Positions 51,830-64,000 of a DNA stretch of 64,000 nucleotides are shown in pieces; within the stretch, counting starts at the first letter, position 1; every line of letters starts with the position of its first letter. The DNA is from Atrichornis clamosus (lineage: Eukaryota > Chordata > Aves > Passeriformes > Menuridae). The notes under the pieces are model-generated. The model made no database searches and was not told where the DNA came from. It saw nothing but the letters and a program-made list of their open reading frames with translations. A program made the position numbers and the translations under genes. The stretch covers positions 1 to 64,000 of the forward strand of contig WBMZ01003275.1 of the NCBI GenBank assembly GCA_013400975.1, given 5' to 3'.

Positions 51830-51838
51830 GGGGGGGGG
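51830..51838. repeat. G9 homopolymer
   Basis: Nine consecutive G in an otherwise AT-rich area. Slippage-prone, and base-calling there may be less reliable. Confidence 0.9.
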
Positions 51839-53804
51839 TTAATTGTGTTAGAGAATGAAAGATTATCAGTTACATGACCATAAGAATATAGTAAACATAA
51901 CCTGTAAGAGTGGAATATTGACTGTAGAGTAAGTGTTTCTTTTCAAAAAATGTGAAAGTATGCATTTTTTGTTTATTAACACTTACATAATTGCAGCTGA
52001 AGCTGCACTCTATTGATATAATAGAAGGGGAAATTAACAAAGAAGGGTTAGATGATGAATAGTCCTTTGACTAGAATATAACAGCCAGCAAAATCTTGCA
52101 AACATGTACGCAGGATAACTAAGTAACTCTCGAAATCTTTATTAAAAATTTAGAAAGGACCATCAACTTCTACATCTGCAGAGGACATCTCTATGTCTTT
52201 TCATTATACTGGCAAAGTTATGAGTTGAAACAGCTGTATTAATACTAAAGAAATATCAGACACTTGCTTGAAAGCTTCCTGAAATGAGAAAGTGGTAGTA
52301 GCTTTGGTATTCTTAAAATCCAAGGAAATGTTCAAGAAACTTTATGCATATGCTGAATGTGTATAAAAAGCATAAAAAGTGGCTAAAGACAGACAGCTAC
52401 ACTCATAAGAAGTTTGTGATATGTTTAGCATAGAGGAGCAGTGAGCCAGAAGTTAAGAACAGCAGATCTGCATTCAGCTCTGTCTCCTACCTGTCTTCCA
52501 GTATGGCCTTCTCTTTTCCCTTGGCTACTCCATTGCTTCCTTTCTTCAGAATAAAAATAATATGGCCATGCAAGAGAGTGGGAACAGGAGGGAAGATAAA
52601 TGTTAGAAGACTAGGGGCAAATAAATCCAGATTTGAAGATCTACAAAACCCACACGGAACAGAACCGCACATTTTTAATATGACCTGTGACTATGTGAAT
52701 GTTTAGTAAACAAGACAGCATTGTATTTATATGGACACGTTTGAGCATTGTGACAAAATTTGTGAATACAGAACAGGTAGTTTACAAAACAATACCAGGT
52801 TGAAATAACTGTTATTTCAGCTATCATCTTTATTTCATCGATGTGGAACAAAAGGGGTTTTCTCTTGAATGGAAAACAGTGGGATAAAATCAGGACAAAT
52901 ATGCATAAATATCCTTTTCATGGTTGAACTTCAGGCATAGATATGCAACTTTGTTCTTGTCTTTCCCAACAGTCAGAGAGCAAAGCACAAAAGAACTAAG
53001 GTTGAGGCAGGATGCCAGGAATGTTATAGAGGTCCTGCAAGCGTCTGATGCTCACACATGGCGCTCAAGCTGGATGGAAACTTTACAACACCTGCTGCTA
53101 CTGTGGGCTAGGAATACTGGAGCTATATGGATCTGCTCTATGGAGAATGTGGGGAGGTGTTACAGCTTGTGAAAGATAGTTGAATGGTTTTGTGATGACT
53201 TTGTGCATGTTTACAGCAGATGCTAAAGATTAGTTGATTTAGAATCCATGGGAGGTAATAAGGAAACTATCATTCCAACCAGGTCAAAATTTTTCCTTGT
53301 TGTAGCTCACTTTCTGTTCCAGTTAGCAATAACAACATGCAGGGGCCACCTCAAGATGTTGGGGCATTTTTAACATGAAATAAAATCTTTTTAACTACAC
53401 TGAGGCAAAACTTTAACATTATGAAAGCTTGTGGGACTGATCATATCATTAAAACAAGTGGAAAGATTTTCTTGTGTTCTAAGATGTATTACTGAATTTT
53501 TAGGACTGCACTGCTAAAGTCTGCTTACATGTTAATTAGTTTTTCATTACCAAAGTAGAGTGAATCCTATGTCTAATGTTATAAAGCACAGAAACTGAGA
53601 GAGGCTATGAACTTTATCCACATTCCAAAAATGTAAGAATGTGGATTCCTCACCCATACATAGGGCCAAGAGTTGCCTGGAAAGAGCAACTCAGAGACAT
53701 TTCAACAATTTTGTTCCATTTTTATGCTAATGCTGACTAGAAAAATGCAATGAGAGTCAATTAAAATTAATGTTAAATTTGCAACTTTCTATGTTGATGA
53801 AGAG

Positions 53805-54234
53805 TCTAGAGTACGAGTCTTATAAGGAGTAGCTGAGTGGATATATAGCCTAGAGAAATATTTAGCCTGGAGAAAAGGAGGCTTAGGGGCACTCTTATCA
53901 CTCTCTACAACTGCCTGAAAGAAGGCTGTAGACAGGCAGGGGTCAGCCTCTTCTCCCAGGTAACAAGCAATGGGACAAGAGGAAATGGCCTCACGCTCTA
54001 CCAGACGAGGTTTAGATCAGGAATTAGGAAAAAATTGCTTCATGGAAAGGGTGGTTAAGCCCTGAAACAGCAAGTCCAGTGAAATGGTGGAGTCACCATC
54101 CCTGGAGGTCTTTAAAAAGTGTGTAATGTGGCAGTTATGGATGTGGTCTAGTGGTGGCCTTGGCAGTGCTTGGAGTTAACAGTTGGACTCAATGGTCTTA
54201 AAGGTCTTTTCCAGCCTAAATAGTTCTATGCTCT
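53805..54234 (+). mobile_element. CR1 LINE 3' end, 430 bp
   Basis: Sense CR1 ORF2 end: 'gagtcttataaggagtagct' (family: aagtcttatgaggagcggct), 'agcctggagaaaaggaggct', 'atcactctctacaactgcct', 'ctcttctcccaggtaacaag', 'ttgcttcatggaaagggtgg', 'tggagtcaccatccctggag', and a tail 'ccagcctaaatagttctatg'. Frameshifts and stops are present. Near its 5' end, 'tagcctagagaaa' (53846-53858) and 'tagcctggagaaa' (53863-53875) are a local 17-bp-period duplication not found in typical CR1. It diverges from the 47.2-kb copy, so it is an independent insertion. Confidence 0.92.
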
Positions 54235-57200
54235 GCCCAAGAAGCTGTATTTTGAATTTTTTTTCTATAATTTAGAATCTTATATTAAGATAATTTTACA
54301 AATATGTCTCTCAGTAGAGAATACTTGTACTTCATGTATTTTACAGACACATAAGCTTATAATTAATATATTCTTCTTGTTGTGGTTTAGAAGCTTAATG
54401 TAAGCAGAGTAAAAAAATATTTTAGATATAGTCTATATTGAGAGATTTTAAAAACAAATCATCTTCTTATTTAGGAATCTTTTAATTTAGAGAATATTTT
54501 TATTTTATCTGTCACTGAATTTGTGTAAAGGACTGCTAGCCTACAAATAAAACTTGTATGTGAATAATTTTCAAAATTAAGATGTCACTTAACTCTGAGT
54601 CACTTAAAAATTAAACCATGAATCAAAATCCTTTTTCCTTTCCTGAGGCCTAAATCCTATACTAAAAATGTCTTCCTCGGTATTATATATTTTATATGGA
54701 TAAATATTTACATTTTCAAGGAGGTAAGGAAAAAGGCATTTTTAAAATTTTGTAATTCAGCAAATATGAAAAAAAGCATTAATTTGGGACTTGGATCTAC
54801 TCTGTCAGATGGGAAAATAAGTTAGCATCTTTTGTACGAAACAGGAAAACCTTGAGCTGTATTAATCAGTAGATAATTCTGCCAATTCTTTCTCTGTAAT
54901 CACAAAATTTGTATAATTCCATTACCATATACCAGAAAAGACTAAGCAAGGAAAGTATCCTGCCCTTAAAATACCACTGTAATATACACACACAAAAATA
55001 CTTACTTTAGTAAACTTGAATTTCTTGGTATCTTCTGTGCATATTCCAATGGCTATCATACAATTTAGCTGCCATTTCAAGTTAGAGTTGATATAGAAAT
55101 TGGAACTTCACTCACAGTTTGGAAATAAAACAAATAGTCTTTTCAAGTTCACACATCAGTGTTCCTTTTCACACACTCATTTTTGTGAGAAAAAGTCATA
55201 GCAGACACCCAAAAGTTGAATTTGGATTCCATAGTTTCTTTTTCCAAGTAGTAGTGGCAAGGTATGGAACTGTACTTACTTGTGCATAGATTTTAATCCA
55301 GACTTGTCCATAGCTTCAAGTTTTATTTTATATGCCACATGAATATTTCACTTCCTAAAGAGAAATATTTCTAGGAATTATTAGAAAGATTGGCTCAATT
55401 TCTGGAGCTAAATAATGTAGCCAGGTAACCACTCCTTTGTACTTATCACTAGGCAAAATTAGAGACCTGAATCTCATATTTGTGTGGTCAGTTGAGATCT
55501 TTATTATTATAGCTCATCTGCTCTGCAGAGATCTGAAGAGCTGTGACAGGAAGATTTAAATTGTAGGTAAATCTCTGGCCTCTTACAATAAATGAGGTGG
55601 GTTTGGGACCCGATAGCCATGTCACAGAAGCATGAGTCCCTAAACCAATCTTTAGCTTCTTCATTACGTTTCTAAGTAACGCTTTTGGGTTTGTTTGTTC
55701 GGAATGTAGTAGTGTGAAAATTAGCAATATTGGAAGTCCTCTGGACTTAGGTATGGGTACAAGACAGACCCACTAATAGACTCATTTGTTGTTAATTTAT
55801 TTGTAAATAGATGTCGGGTATTGCTAACAATTTCTAAAACCTGGTCATGACCTTGTTCTGCAGACAGGTGTTGATTGATTTGGATTGGCATGAGGAAGGA
55901 TGCAGAGAATGGATACAATTACTGAAGTAATTTTGTTTTTTCCTCAGGTAACCTTCAAAGAATCCTAAATCTTCTTGTTTTTTTCAGTGTGTAGATGAGG
56001 TGCCACAAAATTATCTGCATAGTGTGAAAAAGATAAAAACAGGATACCTAGGACTCTGTACCTCTACATGAATATTATGTAGTCATCTTTTCTCATCAAA
56101 CTTAAATTGACAAGTTTTTCACACATCCTGAAACTTGGCCAGGGTATAATCCTAAATAAAATGAGTTAAGGTATGGTTAAATTATGGTAGTTGGTTCAGG
56201 AATGAGTGTGAGTAAGGGAGGGTGCAGTGTCTTTTTCTTCCTTGGACAAAGATTTTGCTGCTAAAATGGGTCTCAATAGTCTCAAAAACATCACATTTTT
56301 CCAGATTACTTAATATTAATTTGAAATAAAGTTTTCTTCTAAGATGTGATCTTCTGGCATAAGCTTCTATTAAATAAATCCTTGTAAATAGTGTAAAGAT
56401 TCTCTGCTCTTGAGAATTTCAGAATGCATGTTAGATGACAGGTGTGTTGTGGATATGAACCCTCAACAAAGATCAGCTGTTCTCACTGTGACAGCATATT
56501 CTAAGTGTCTCAGCTGCCCATAAAGATCATGCCTTTTTCCAAATAAAGATTAGAAATGAATGATATTATTAATTTAATCTGTCAAGGTTAAACTTCCACT
56601 TCAAATTACAATTTTTGGGATTATTACTGCAAAAAGAAAATGATGAAACACACCATTAATTTTTACATAAACACTGAATTCTATTCCTCGGTGTCAGTTC
56701 AAGATTCCTCTTGTGCCCTAATATTGAAAGGATATTTTCCAAAAGATCCTATCAAACTGTAAAAAGAAGAAAAGAAAAAAACCCAAAAAACACCTCAACC
56801 CAAACCCAAAGCCTTCAGATGAACCATTTCTACAATGACTACCACTGCTTCCTAGAATTCTTTTCTTATGAGAACACACGCTGAATGCAAAGAATATATC
56901 AGAAAGTGTTTTGGGTTTATATTTTGATAGGAACGTAACTTTAAAAGCAAGCTTCAAAAAACCTTGTTTCTCTAGTATTTTACGTGCCTATATAGTGGCT
57001 TGCCTTTAGCTATTCTGTAAGTACACAGATGGAGTACTCTCATATTTATTAGAAAATAACTCCCAGACAGAAGATAGACCTTGGTTCATGTGTTTACTAG
57101 ACCTAACTGCAGTCTCTTGGGAAATTGGTTGTACTGTTTTGTAACCCACATAACAGTTTTTTCAGTTCTCTCTCGGTTTTCTCTCTCACAGACATCATGG

Positions 57201-60200
57201 CCTGTAATATAGTTGCATAGCAAATTGCCATTTACAGGTGAGATCTAACAGTAACTTGTCACAAACATTTATTTTAGTTTTGCCCTTCTGTCAGATGAGA
57301 AATTTTCTGTCCAATTTTTAACAAAGTCTTTTCAATATATATGTATGTACTGCATAACTAAGCATTGCAGTTCCTGTTGTTTGCTAAAAATATCTTTATT
57401 TTCTGTCTCTGATAAGATATCTACAACCACGTTTCTTCAATATGACTTATGAGTATATACATTCAAACTATCATTGGTGAACTCCATATCTGAGTGTTGT
57501 AGTGACTGGATAGTTCCATATGGAAGACTTAGCAGAGTTGGAATATGAGGCATTGCTTGCACCATAACTTGCAGAGAGTATATTGAATTATTGTTAGAAT
57601 TATTTTTATTTTCACAGTCTGTAGATATCAGTCCATTAAGACATATAAAGCTGGTCCAACCTTCACGGTCAATTTAACTTGGAATAAATGAAATCAAGCA
57701 AATAATCTTATTAATCATTCCTCAATACACTTATATGAGAGAATATACTAGTTTCATCAGAGGAAGCACAGATCTGGAATTGTCTTTACAGTTTCTTTAT
57801 ACCAGTACACTTGTCTGGAGTTAAGATAGGTGTTTGTAACCTACTTTTTATTCTAGTAACTTTCAATATTTATTATGACTATCATTATTTTACAGATGGG
57901 AACAGATTAATTTTTTTCAACAATAAAAAAGTAAGTCAATGCTTTTTCCTAATCACTTCAGAATGTTTCAAGGATGTGTGGAGTTGAGTTTCCAAAAACT
58001 AATAACAAGGGGAATGCATACAGTGCTATTGCTTCAGAAGGTCTACTGCTATTTAGAGATAAATGGCAATCGTTTTTCTCCAACCTTCATTTTGACATTT
58101 TAAAAGATAAGATGTACCTCTCAGCTTATATCAGCTCAGGAGTGTGTCTAAATATCCCTTTGGCATCTCTTTCTGAAATGTCAGATTTCTAAGATGAACG
58201 TGGAGGTAAAACTTTTTACTGTTTTAGAGCACCAATTTGTTTCCAAAGAAAAGAAGGTATTACTACAAATCAATAAAAGAATTCATATGTGAAACGAAAC
58301 AAATAATGGATTTTTCAGACTGTTGATAGTTTAGGATTGAGCGTTCAGAATTCAGTTGGATTCTTATCTCATCTGCATACTGAGAAGCTGGAAATGAAAC
58401 ATTATTTTTTTAACAAATTGAAACATTTCTAAAAGACAATGAAAAAACATATCAAACTGAAGTGTTACTTCAAAGACAAAAATGTAAACGTCTAAATTTC
58501 AGATCATGAAAAGGTGAAGTCTGCTGCCTTTTGGAAATGAAGCAGCTCAGGGCCCCTTTGCATTAAATGACATTTTTTCTTACCAACTACACTTCCTGCA
58601 GTTTTGATTTTATAAATTAATTTATTCTATTTTGATTATTGTTCACCCCTGTGGTCTGCTAAGTTCTCAAGAAATTACTGCACGAAGTGATATAGTTATA
58701 AGTAAAATTATCTGTAAAATTTCCCTGTAAAACCTGTCATCTTTTAAACCTGATCCTTAGGTCTACCCTTACATTTTTTTCTAAAGTAATTTCAGGTATG
58801 AATTATTGCAGAGAAGTTCAAAATGCAATCAGTCATATAACACTACAACACAGAAGATCTTTTAACACCCCCCTCCGTGCCTTTAACTAACCACTAATGC
58901 CTTCTGTGTCTGAGGTACTTAATAATCAGAATAATGTAGTAGCTTGTTGGAATGCATATGCACAGAAGAAACAATCCCACACAGCAGAAGGTTAAAGGTC
59001 ATATCAGCATAATGTTCTTTATAAGTAATTTTGGAGTGAAGACGTTTTTACACCTCCTTGCTAAGGTATCAGACAAATTTCTTCTGCTTAATTTGAAGTG
59101 TCAACCCATGCTCTACTAGACTATGACATTCAAACATGTAAGGAAAGATGGAAATTCAGCTCCAAATCTCTGAAGTTCAACTTTCAAGCAATTTAGGTCT
59201 CATCTCATATGAATTTTCAATAGGATGTGGGTTCCTAAATCCTGCAGATATCTGCTGACCTAACAGGGCCCTCTGAAGTCAAAGCTTAGCAGTATGCCAA
59301 CTGAGAAGGAGTGAATTTATTTTACTGCTGATTGCAATTTAAAGCACAGTGTAATTTTTGTCTGGCTGAAACTGGTTTCTGCTTCCCCTCCTTGAAGTTT
59401 TCAGATTGCTTCAAGACATCTGTATAAATAGGTAGAATCCCTGTACTTTATATGTAATTTATCTAAGACTACATTTCATACCTTAACTTATTCCAGAAAA
59501 AGCAATAGGTAGTATTAATATTTCTTCAACAGGACCTCATTCGTGAAGATGCATTCCTCAAAAACCAGTTTTCTTTTCTTCAGGGAAATCTAATTGGAGC
59601 AAAGAGACCTTTTTGCAGATATATATACTTACTCTTTTTCAAAATCTTCTGAAGATCTTTTTTCTCAGTTACACTGGTTGCTAGAGCAAATTGAATTTCC
59701 CAGCTGTAGAAGACTTTCTTCTCTACTACTCCATTCCACTCACTGCGATTTTCTAGACAAACTGTCCTTAATTGTTACTGCTTGAGTTTCTCTCCTTGAC
59801 CAGGAGGGAGGTGAAGCCCAGATTGCCCTCAGGTAATTCTGACTCATTTTGTACAGCAAAAGTCCCAATCCATCACTTGAATCTGCATGGCAATGGGTTA
59901 GCCACACGTGTCAACTTATTACATGAGGTATGACCAATCTTTTATATACAAAAGTATTTTTAAGGCAATCTTTGTAAATATCCTCAGGAAAAAAAAATCA
60001 GATACATGCATTCAAATAATTTTAGCTAGGTGAAAAATGAAGATTTGAAAGCATCTTGTCTTTGTCAGCAGCCACTGGTTAAGGAAAAGGTGTTAAGTTC
60101 ACGCATTAAAAGCTTAGACCCTGCCCTGCCAATATTCTTGCTCAGCACTCAGGGATAGGAAATAAAGAAAATTCCTGAGTCAGAGATTATGTCTTCATAT

Positions 60201-60381
60201 TCAAAAGTCCTTTTTCCTTACATGCAGTTGCCCACTCTCTACTGCAACCTGGCTGTTCATCATTGGAAATTAATTTTCTGCTCATACAACTATGGAGGTT
60301 TTCTAATTAGATTTAGTTAAACTATTTTCTTCAGAGATCCTTTGCTTTACTTCCACTTAGCACATGGTAACGTACTGTATC
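54235..60381. other. Unique AT-rich noncoding DNA
   Basis: About 6 kb with no assignable gene. It has an A/C-rich tract at 56761-56813 and several T/A runs. Open frames of 60-79 codons have no family resemblance. Confidence 0.45.
56761..56813. repeat. A-rich/CCCAAA simple tract
   Basis: Purine-rich AAAAAGAAGAAAAG passes into ACCCAAAAAACACC and CAACCCAAACCCAAA. Low-complexity sequence. A minus-strand open frame through it is rich in Phe/Leu/Gly as a composition effect. Confidence 0.8.
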
Positions 60382-61378
60382 TGTATTGGGTTTGCATGGA
60401 GAAATTTTAGTAGAGGGGGAGGCTACAGGGATGGCTTCTTTGTGAAGCTGTCAGAAGCTCCCCCCGCATTTGACAGAGCCAATGCCTGACGGCCCCAAGA
60501 CGGACCCGCCACTAGTGAAGGCCAATTCCATCATGATGACAGTAGCACCTCTGAGACAGCATGTTCAGGAAGGGGAGAAATAAAAAAAAACCCTGTGCAA
60601 CCTCAACCAGAGAGAGGAGTAAGAATAAGTGAGAGGAACAGCTCTTCAGACCCCAAGATCAGTGAAGAAGAAGGTACTCCAGGCACCTGCAGCCCATGGT
60701 GCAACTCGTGGTAAGGGAGGCTGTCTCCTGCAGTCCTACAGGGAAACAGATATCCGCAGCAGAGCAGGTGGGTGCCCTGAGAAGGTTGTGGCCCCATAGA
60801 CAACTCATGCTGGAGAAGGATCCTGGCAGAACATGGAAATCCATCCAGGAGCAGCCTGTTCCTCTAGGACTACACCCCATAGAAGGGACGCACACAGGAG
60901 TGTCTGTGAAGAACTGCTGCCCATGGGAGGGCCTCATGTTGTAGAAGTTCATGGAGGACTGTCTCCTCTGGGAGGGACTCTGTGCTGGATCAGGGAAGAC
61001 TGTGAAGGGTTCTCCCCTAAGAAAAAAATGGGGCAGAGACAGCATGTAGTGAACTGACTGACTGCAAGCCCCATTCTCTGTTCCCCTGCACTGTTGCAGG
61101 CAGGAGGTAGAGAAAATTAGGAGTGATGTTAAGAGAGGAGTTGAGAGAAGGTGTTTTTAAGATTTAGATTTTATTTCTAATTACATATTGTGATTGATTA
61201 AACTGATTTCACTGAATCTAGTCTGTTTTGCCAATGACAGTAACTGGTGATTGATTTCTCCCTGTTCTTATCTCAACTACAAGTCTTTCATTATATTTTT
61301 TCTCCCCTGTCCAGGGAAGGAGGGGAGTAATACCGAGGCTTTGGTGAGCATCTGACATCAAGCCAGGGTCAACCCACA
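60382..61378 (+). mobile_element. Solo LTR of an avian ERVL-like retrovirus, 997 bp
   Basis: Starts TGTATTGGGTTTGCATGG and ends CCAGGGTCAACCCACA (TG...CA). Blocks known from this avian LTR type appear in order: 'gctacagggatggcttct', 'agccaatgcctgacggcccc', 'aagacggacccgcc', 'gtctcctctgggagggactc', 'ggcagagacagcatgtagtg', 'tttaagatttagatttta', 'tctagtctgttttgcc', 'ctccctgttcttatctcaac', and 'tctcccctgtccag'. The middle has imperfect internal repeats of a 'cccatgg...gga' module. ATTAAA at 61197-61202 may serve as poly(A) signal; AATAAA is not seen there. No internal viral region and no second LTR are present, so it is probably the product of LTR-LTR recombination. Open frames within it (up to 128 codons on minus) are incidental. 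Target duplications are not clear. Confidence 0.88.
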
Positions 61379-64000
61379 ATGGTATTCTAAGAAACAGTAA
61401 TTATTACAATCCTAAAATATATATCACATGTTAGTATACAGTATTAATAACTTTTAGTTTTCACCCCATAGTATTTAGTAGTAGTAACAGTAGTGCTATT
61501 AGTATTATTTACTGATACTGTATGAAGTGCACAGTTTCTTTGGACTAGATAATGAAATGGCTTGATAGAATGTATCTTTTCTTCTAAAAGCTTCTTATTG
61601 AAATCGATGACACGAAAAGATTGGTGTACTTAATTTCTTGGAGAATGAATAGAAAGATTAATATAATTTACTTTTTTAAATTATCAGATGTTTTGTATTG
61701 ATCAAAAGTAAAACCGATACAGATATAATAACAGAAAAGGAAATTAAAAAACTACACAGCACCAACCACCATAATAATTATAACTGCCTTTTCTGAATCC
61801 AATCATTCAGCTAATTTTCATGCACCATCCTCTCCATATTCCATAAACTCTATTCTATTCTTTTTGTCATGTAGAATTGGTTTCTGCATAATCTCCAGCC
61901 CTATTTTCCACATTTCATAAAGAATATTACGTTTTTATAGCTATCAGTCACCAATAAATCTGCATATGTTTCCTCATATACAGTCCCAGTCACAGCTTTC
62001 TAAGCCTTTGTTCTGCAGAAAGACTACCTTAAAGTATGAGAAATTTGAAAATATATACATGATATGTGTTGAGAGGGTTTTTCTTTGCACTTTAATTATA
62101 TAAACGGTACAGCAACACTTCAGTGCATTGTATGATGAATATAAATGTGTGTAAGTTCTAGTATCAGTTGTTAAACTACATTTATATATTATTCTGTTTA
62201 GTTGTTCCAGTTGCATCCATTCATTTATATGTACGGGGATATAATTTGATACAAAAGAGAAGAAATTACTGAATGTCAGTCATCTCAAGAGCAGATTTAT
62301 GCTGCACCTCTAAATAAATTAGCTTTTTTTAAAATTGTCACATTTCTGCTCCAAAGCACGCAGAAGTTTCTCCATACTCAGAAGACCTACTCTAGGTGCC
62401 CCTCACCCACTTTTGGGCTGAACTGTAGATCCTTGTCCTACTCACAGTCTGTTGCAGATAGTAGTGAGAGAGAAAGGAGCTTTCAAAGATAAGCTAAATT
62501 TGCTTATATAAGTTGTCTTTCCCTGTTTCCTTCTCCTCCTCTGTCAGCGTCAGAAAGAGTCTTGCCTGCGTATTTCCATGTGTGTCCAACAGCAACCATG
62601 ATCCATGTTAGCAGATCTAGCTAAGTTTCTAACCTATTGAAGTTTACCAGGGCTACAGATCTTCCATAGAAAATGGTTTTAAATCCACTGTAATGGCACA
62701 CTTTAGCAGTATTTGGAGGAGATCAAAAGGTTTTGACCAGCTGCAGTGCTCTTTCTCTTTCTCTTCTGAAATGTTCTGCACTCTGTTGCTCCTTTTCCAG
62801 TGTCTGCGTCTCTGGGCCCTGGTGCTGGCTCGATAAGGTGATAGAGGCTCTCTGTTCAGTGTTCTCTGGGTACAGTGGGTCCTAAGGGTTTCTCTTCTCT
62901 CTGCTCAGCATTTTGTTTCCACATAAATATATAAACAAGACAAAAACATGACAAAAGTCATTCAGGAAAAAATATCTTTACTGATATTTTATTGTAAGGT
63001 ACTATCACGGCAGAAATTCTGTCTTTTCCTTTCTGTTTGCATAAGCCAAGGGAAAAGAAACCCTAGCAGTGAGATTGAAACAGGAGGATGCCACAGTCAG
63101 GCATAAATATCACCTGAAAAACAGGTGTTGGTGTAATCCCTTCTTTTGGTAGAAATCTTTTTCCCCACATGAGAAAAGAGTGATGGCCTGCAGGTCTTTG
63201 GACTCACTAAAAGTGATGTGCTGAGATTTAAAAAATGCAGCAGATTATCCTATATCAATTGCCCAGTTCTTCACTGAAGGGTTCTAATCCCTTGTTCTCT
63301 TCTCCCTGAGGTACCCTTCTTACTGTAGGCCGAGACTCCTGCCTGCCTGATCACAACAGGGATTGATAAGGTCACCAGGTTAAAGCCCAAGGCTTGTGCT
63401 GGTGCTTAACACACAGTGTCGATTTATACAGATATTTTTTTCACTTTTCTGCTTGCTTAATTAGTATTTAAATATTCCAGGTGAAGTGGAATAGGTCAAA
63501 CAGGAGCCATTAATGACCTGAATCCAGAATACTCCATAGCCTATTTGTTGGAGTGCTCATCTGGGGAGTAGAACAGACAAGTCAAAATCTACCAGCTCTC
63601 TCATTTAGAACAGACTGCATTGAGGTTTCTCACATCCCAACTGCATTGCCCTAGCAACAATATTATTATTTAAAAGAGAACAACCCTTTTCTTTTACTAC
63701 TGTAACTAGCCCTCTGCTTTTAATATATCTAGCCTTAAAAAGGCACTGCACATTCAATATTTTACTTAACTTTTTTTTTTGTGCTATTGGCAGCATAAGA
63801 TATTTATGCATAAAATAGCTATGAAATAACAGAAATAAATAAAATTACTCTTTTATTTCTGAATGAGTCTGAATGAAATAGGTTTTTTTGTTGGCTTTGA
63901 GGGTTTGGTTTGGTTTTGTTTTTCTACTAGAGTGGCAGAAGGTGTGGATGCTGAACAGTAAAATAAAGTACCCATCCTTAAACAAGGACTCCTATGCTTA
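61379..64000. other. Unique noncoding DNA at window end
   Basis: AT-rich for the first kilobase, then somewhat richer in GC at 62340-63420. No recognised exon, RNA gene or transposon. A T/G-rich tract lies at 63881-63924. Confidence 0.45.
63881..63924. repeat. TTTGG/T-rich simple tract
   Basis: GGTTTTTTTG, then GGGTTTGGTTTGGTTTTG. Low-complexity G/T tract similar to 6087-6117. Confidence 0.8.

Larger units (their letters stand above)
48086..53804. other. Unique noncoding DNA with CCAA tracts
   Basis: AT-rich sequence. Contains CCAA/CAAA-rich tracts at 49403-49443 and 51625-51679 and a run of nine G at 51830-51838. A good acceptor-like site (TTGTCTTTCCCAACAG, ending 52972) precedes a 66-codon open stretch and an AATAAA at 53379; it is reported as a weak terminal-exon candidate. 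Nothing else can be assigned. Confidence 0.45.

Noticed and set aside
60659..61045. 128-codon minus-strand and 74-82-codon plus-strand frames
   Set aside because: Lie wholly inside the solo LTR and come from its internal repeats.
1..64000. tRNA, rRNA or CRISPR features
   Set aside because: Looked for cloverleaf-type boxes, rRNA-like conserved words and regularly spaced direct repeats. None were seen by eye.

Overview
The window looks like nuclear DNA of a bird, most likely a neoavian or passerine species. It is AT-rich, low in CpG and low in genes. The evidence is repeat content: CR1 LINE fragments with the avian 3' tail ("...ccttccagct...gattctatga" type), and LTRs of two avian ERVL-like styles, one opening TGTCCTGGTT and one of about 1 kb opening TGTATTGGGTTTGC. 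I see no bacterial-style gene organisation, tRNA, rRNA, CRISPR array or plasmid/phage module. The longest open reading frames (about 110-147 codons) are what chance gives in 64 kb of AT-rich six-frame sequence, or they lie in transposon or low-complexity DNA. I call no protein-coding gene with confidence. The window is either a gene desert or part of a very long intron.

Layout. 1-10.8 kb: unique AT-rich DNA with a (GGAT)n microsatellite (425-486), a decayed CR1 piece (1083-1390), a short CR1 3' tail (3127-3196) and a CCAA-rich tract (8873-8930). 10.8-12.2 kb: a deleted ERVL-like provirus with a 5' LTR, a decayed Lys-type primer-binding site, an internal remnant and a 3' LTR lacking its U3, flanked by matching CTCAG target duplications. 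12.9-13.0 kb: a 73-nt interval with good splice signals on both sides, the best exon candidate here. 17.45-17.65 kb: a 200-bp polypyrimidine tract. 18.56-18.62 kb: a reverse-strand CR1 tail. 29.9-30.2 kb: an isolated GC-richer stretch of unknown origin. 36.83-37.12 kb: a solo-LTR-like block with CArG/TATA and AATAAA signals. 46.87 kb: a 25-bp near-perfect palindrome. 47.22-48.09 kb: an 864-bp 5'-truncated CR1 beginning at the reverse-transcriptase Asp-Asp motif. 53.8-54.2 kb: a second CR1 3' end. 60.38-61.38 kb: a solo ERVL-type LTR of about 1 kb. The rest is unique noncoding sequence with short simple repeats.

There is no operon or pathway to reconstruct. The coherent biology is insertion and decay of retroelements. 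I found no convincing new biological system. The items most worth testing are the 12.93-kb exon candidate, the 36.8-kb LTR-like block, the homeodomain-style dyad at 16.54 kb and the GC-rich island at 29.9 kb.
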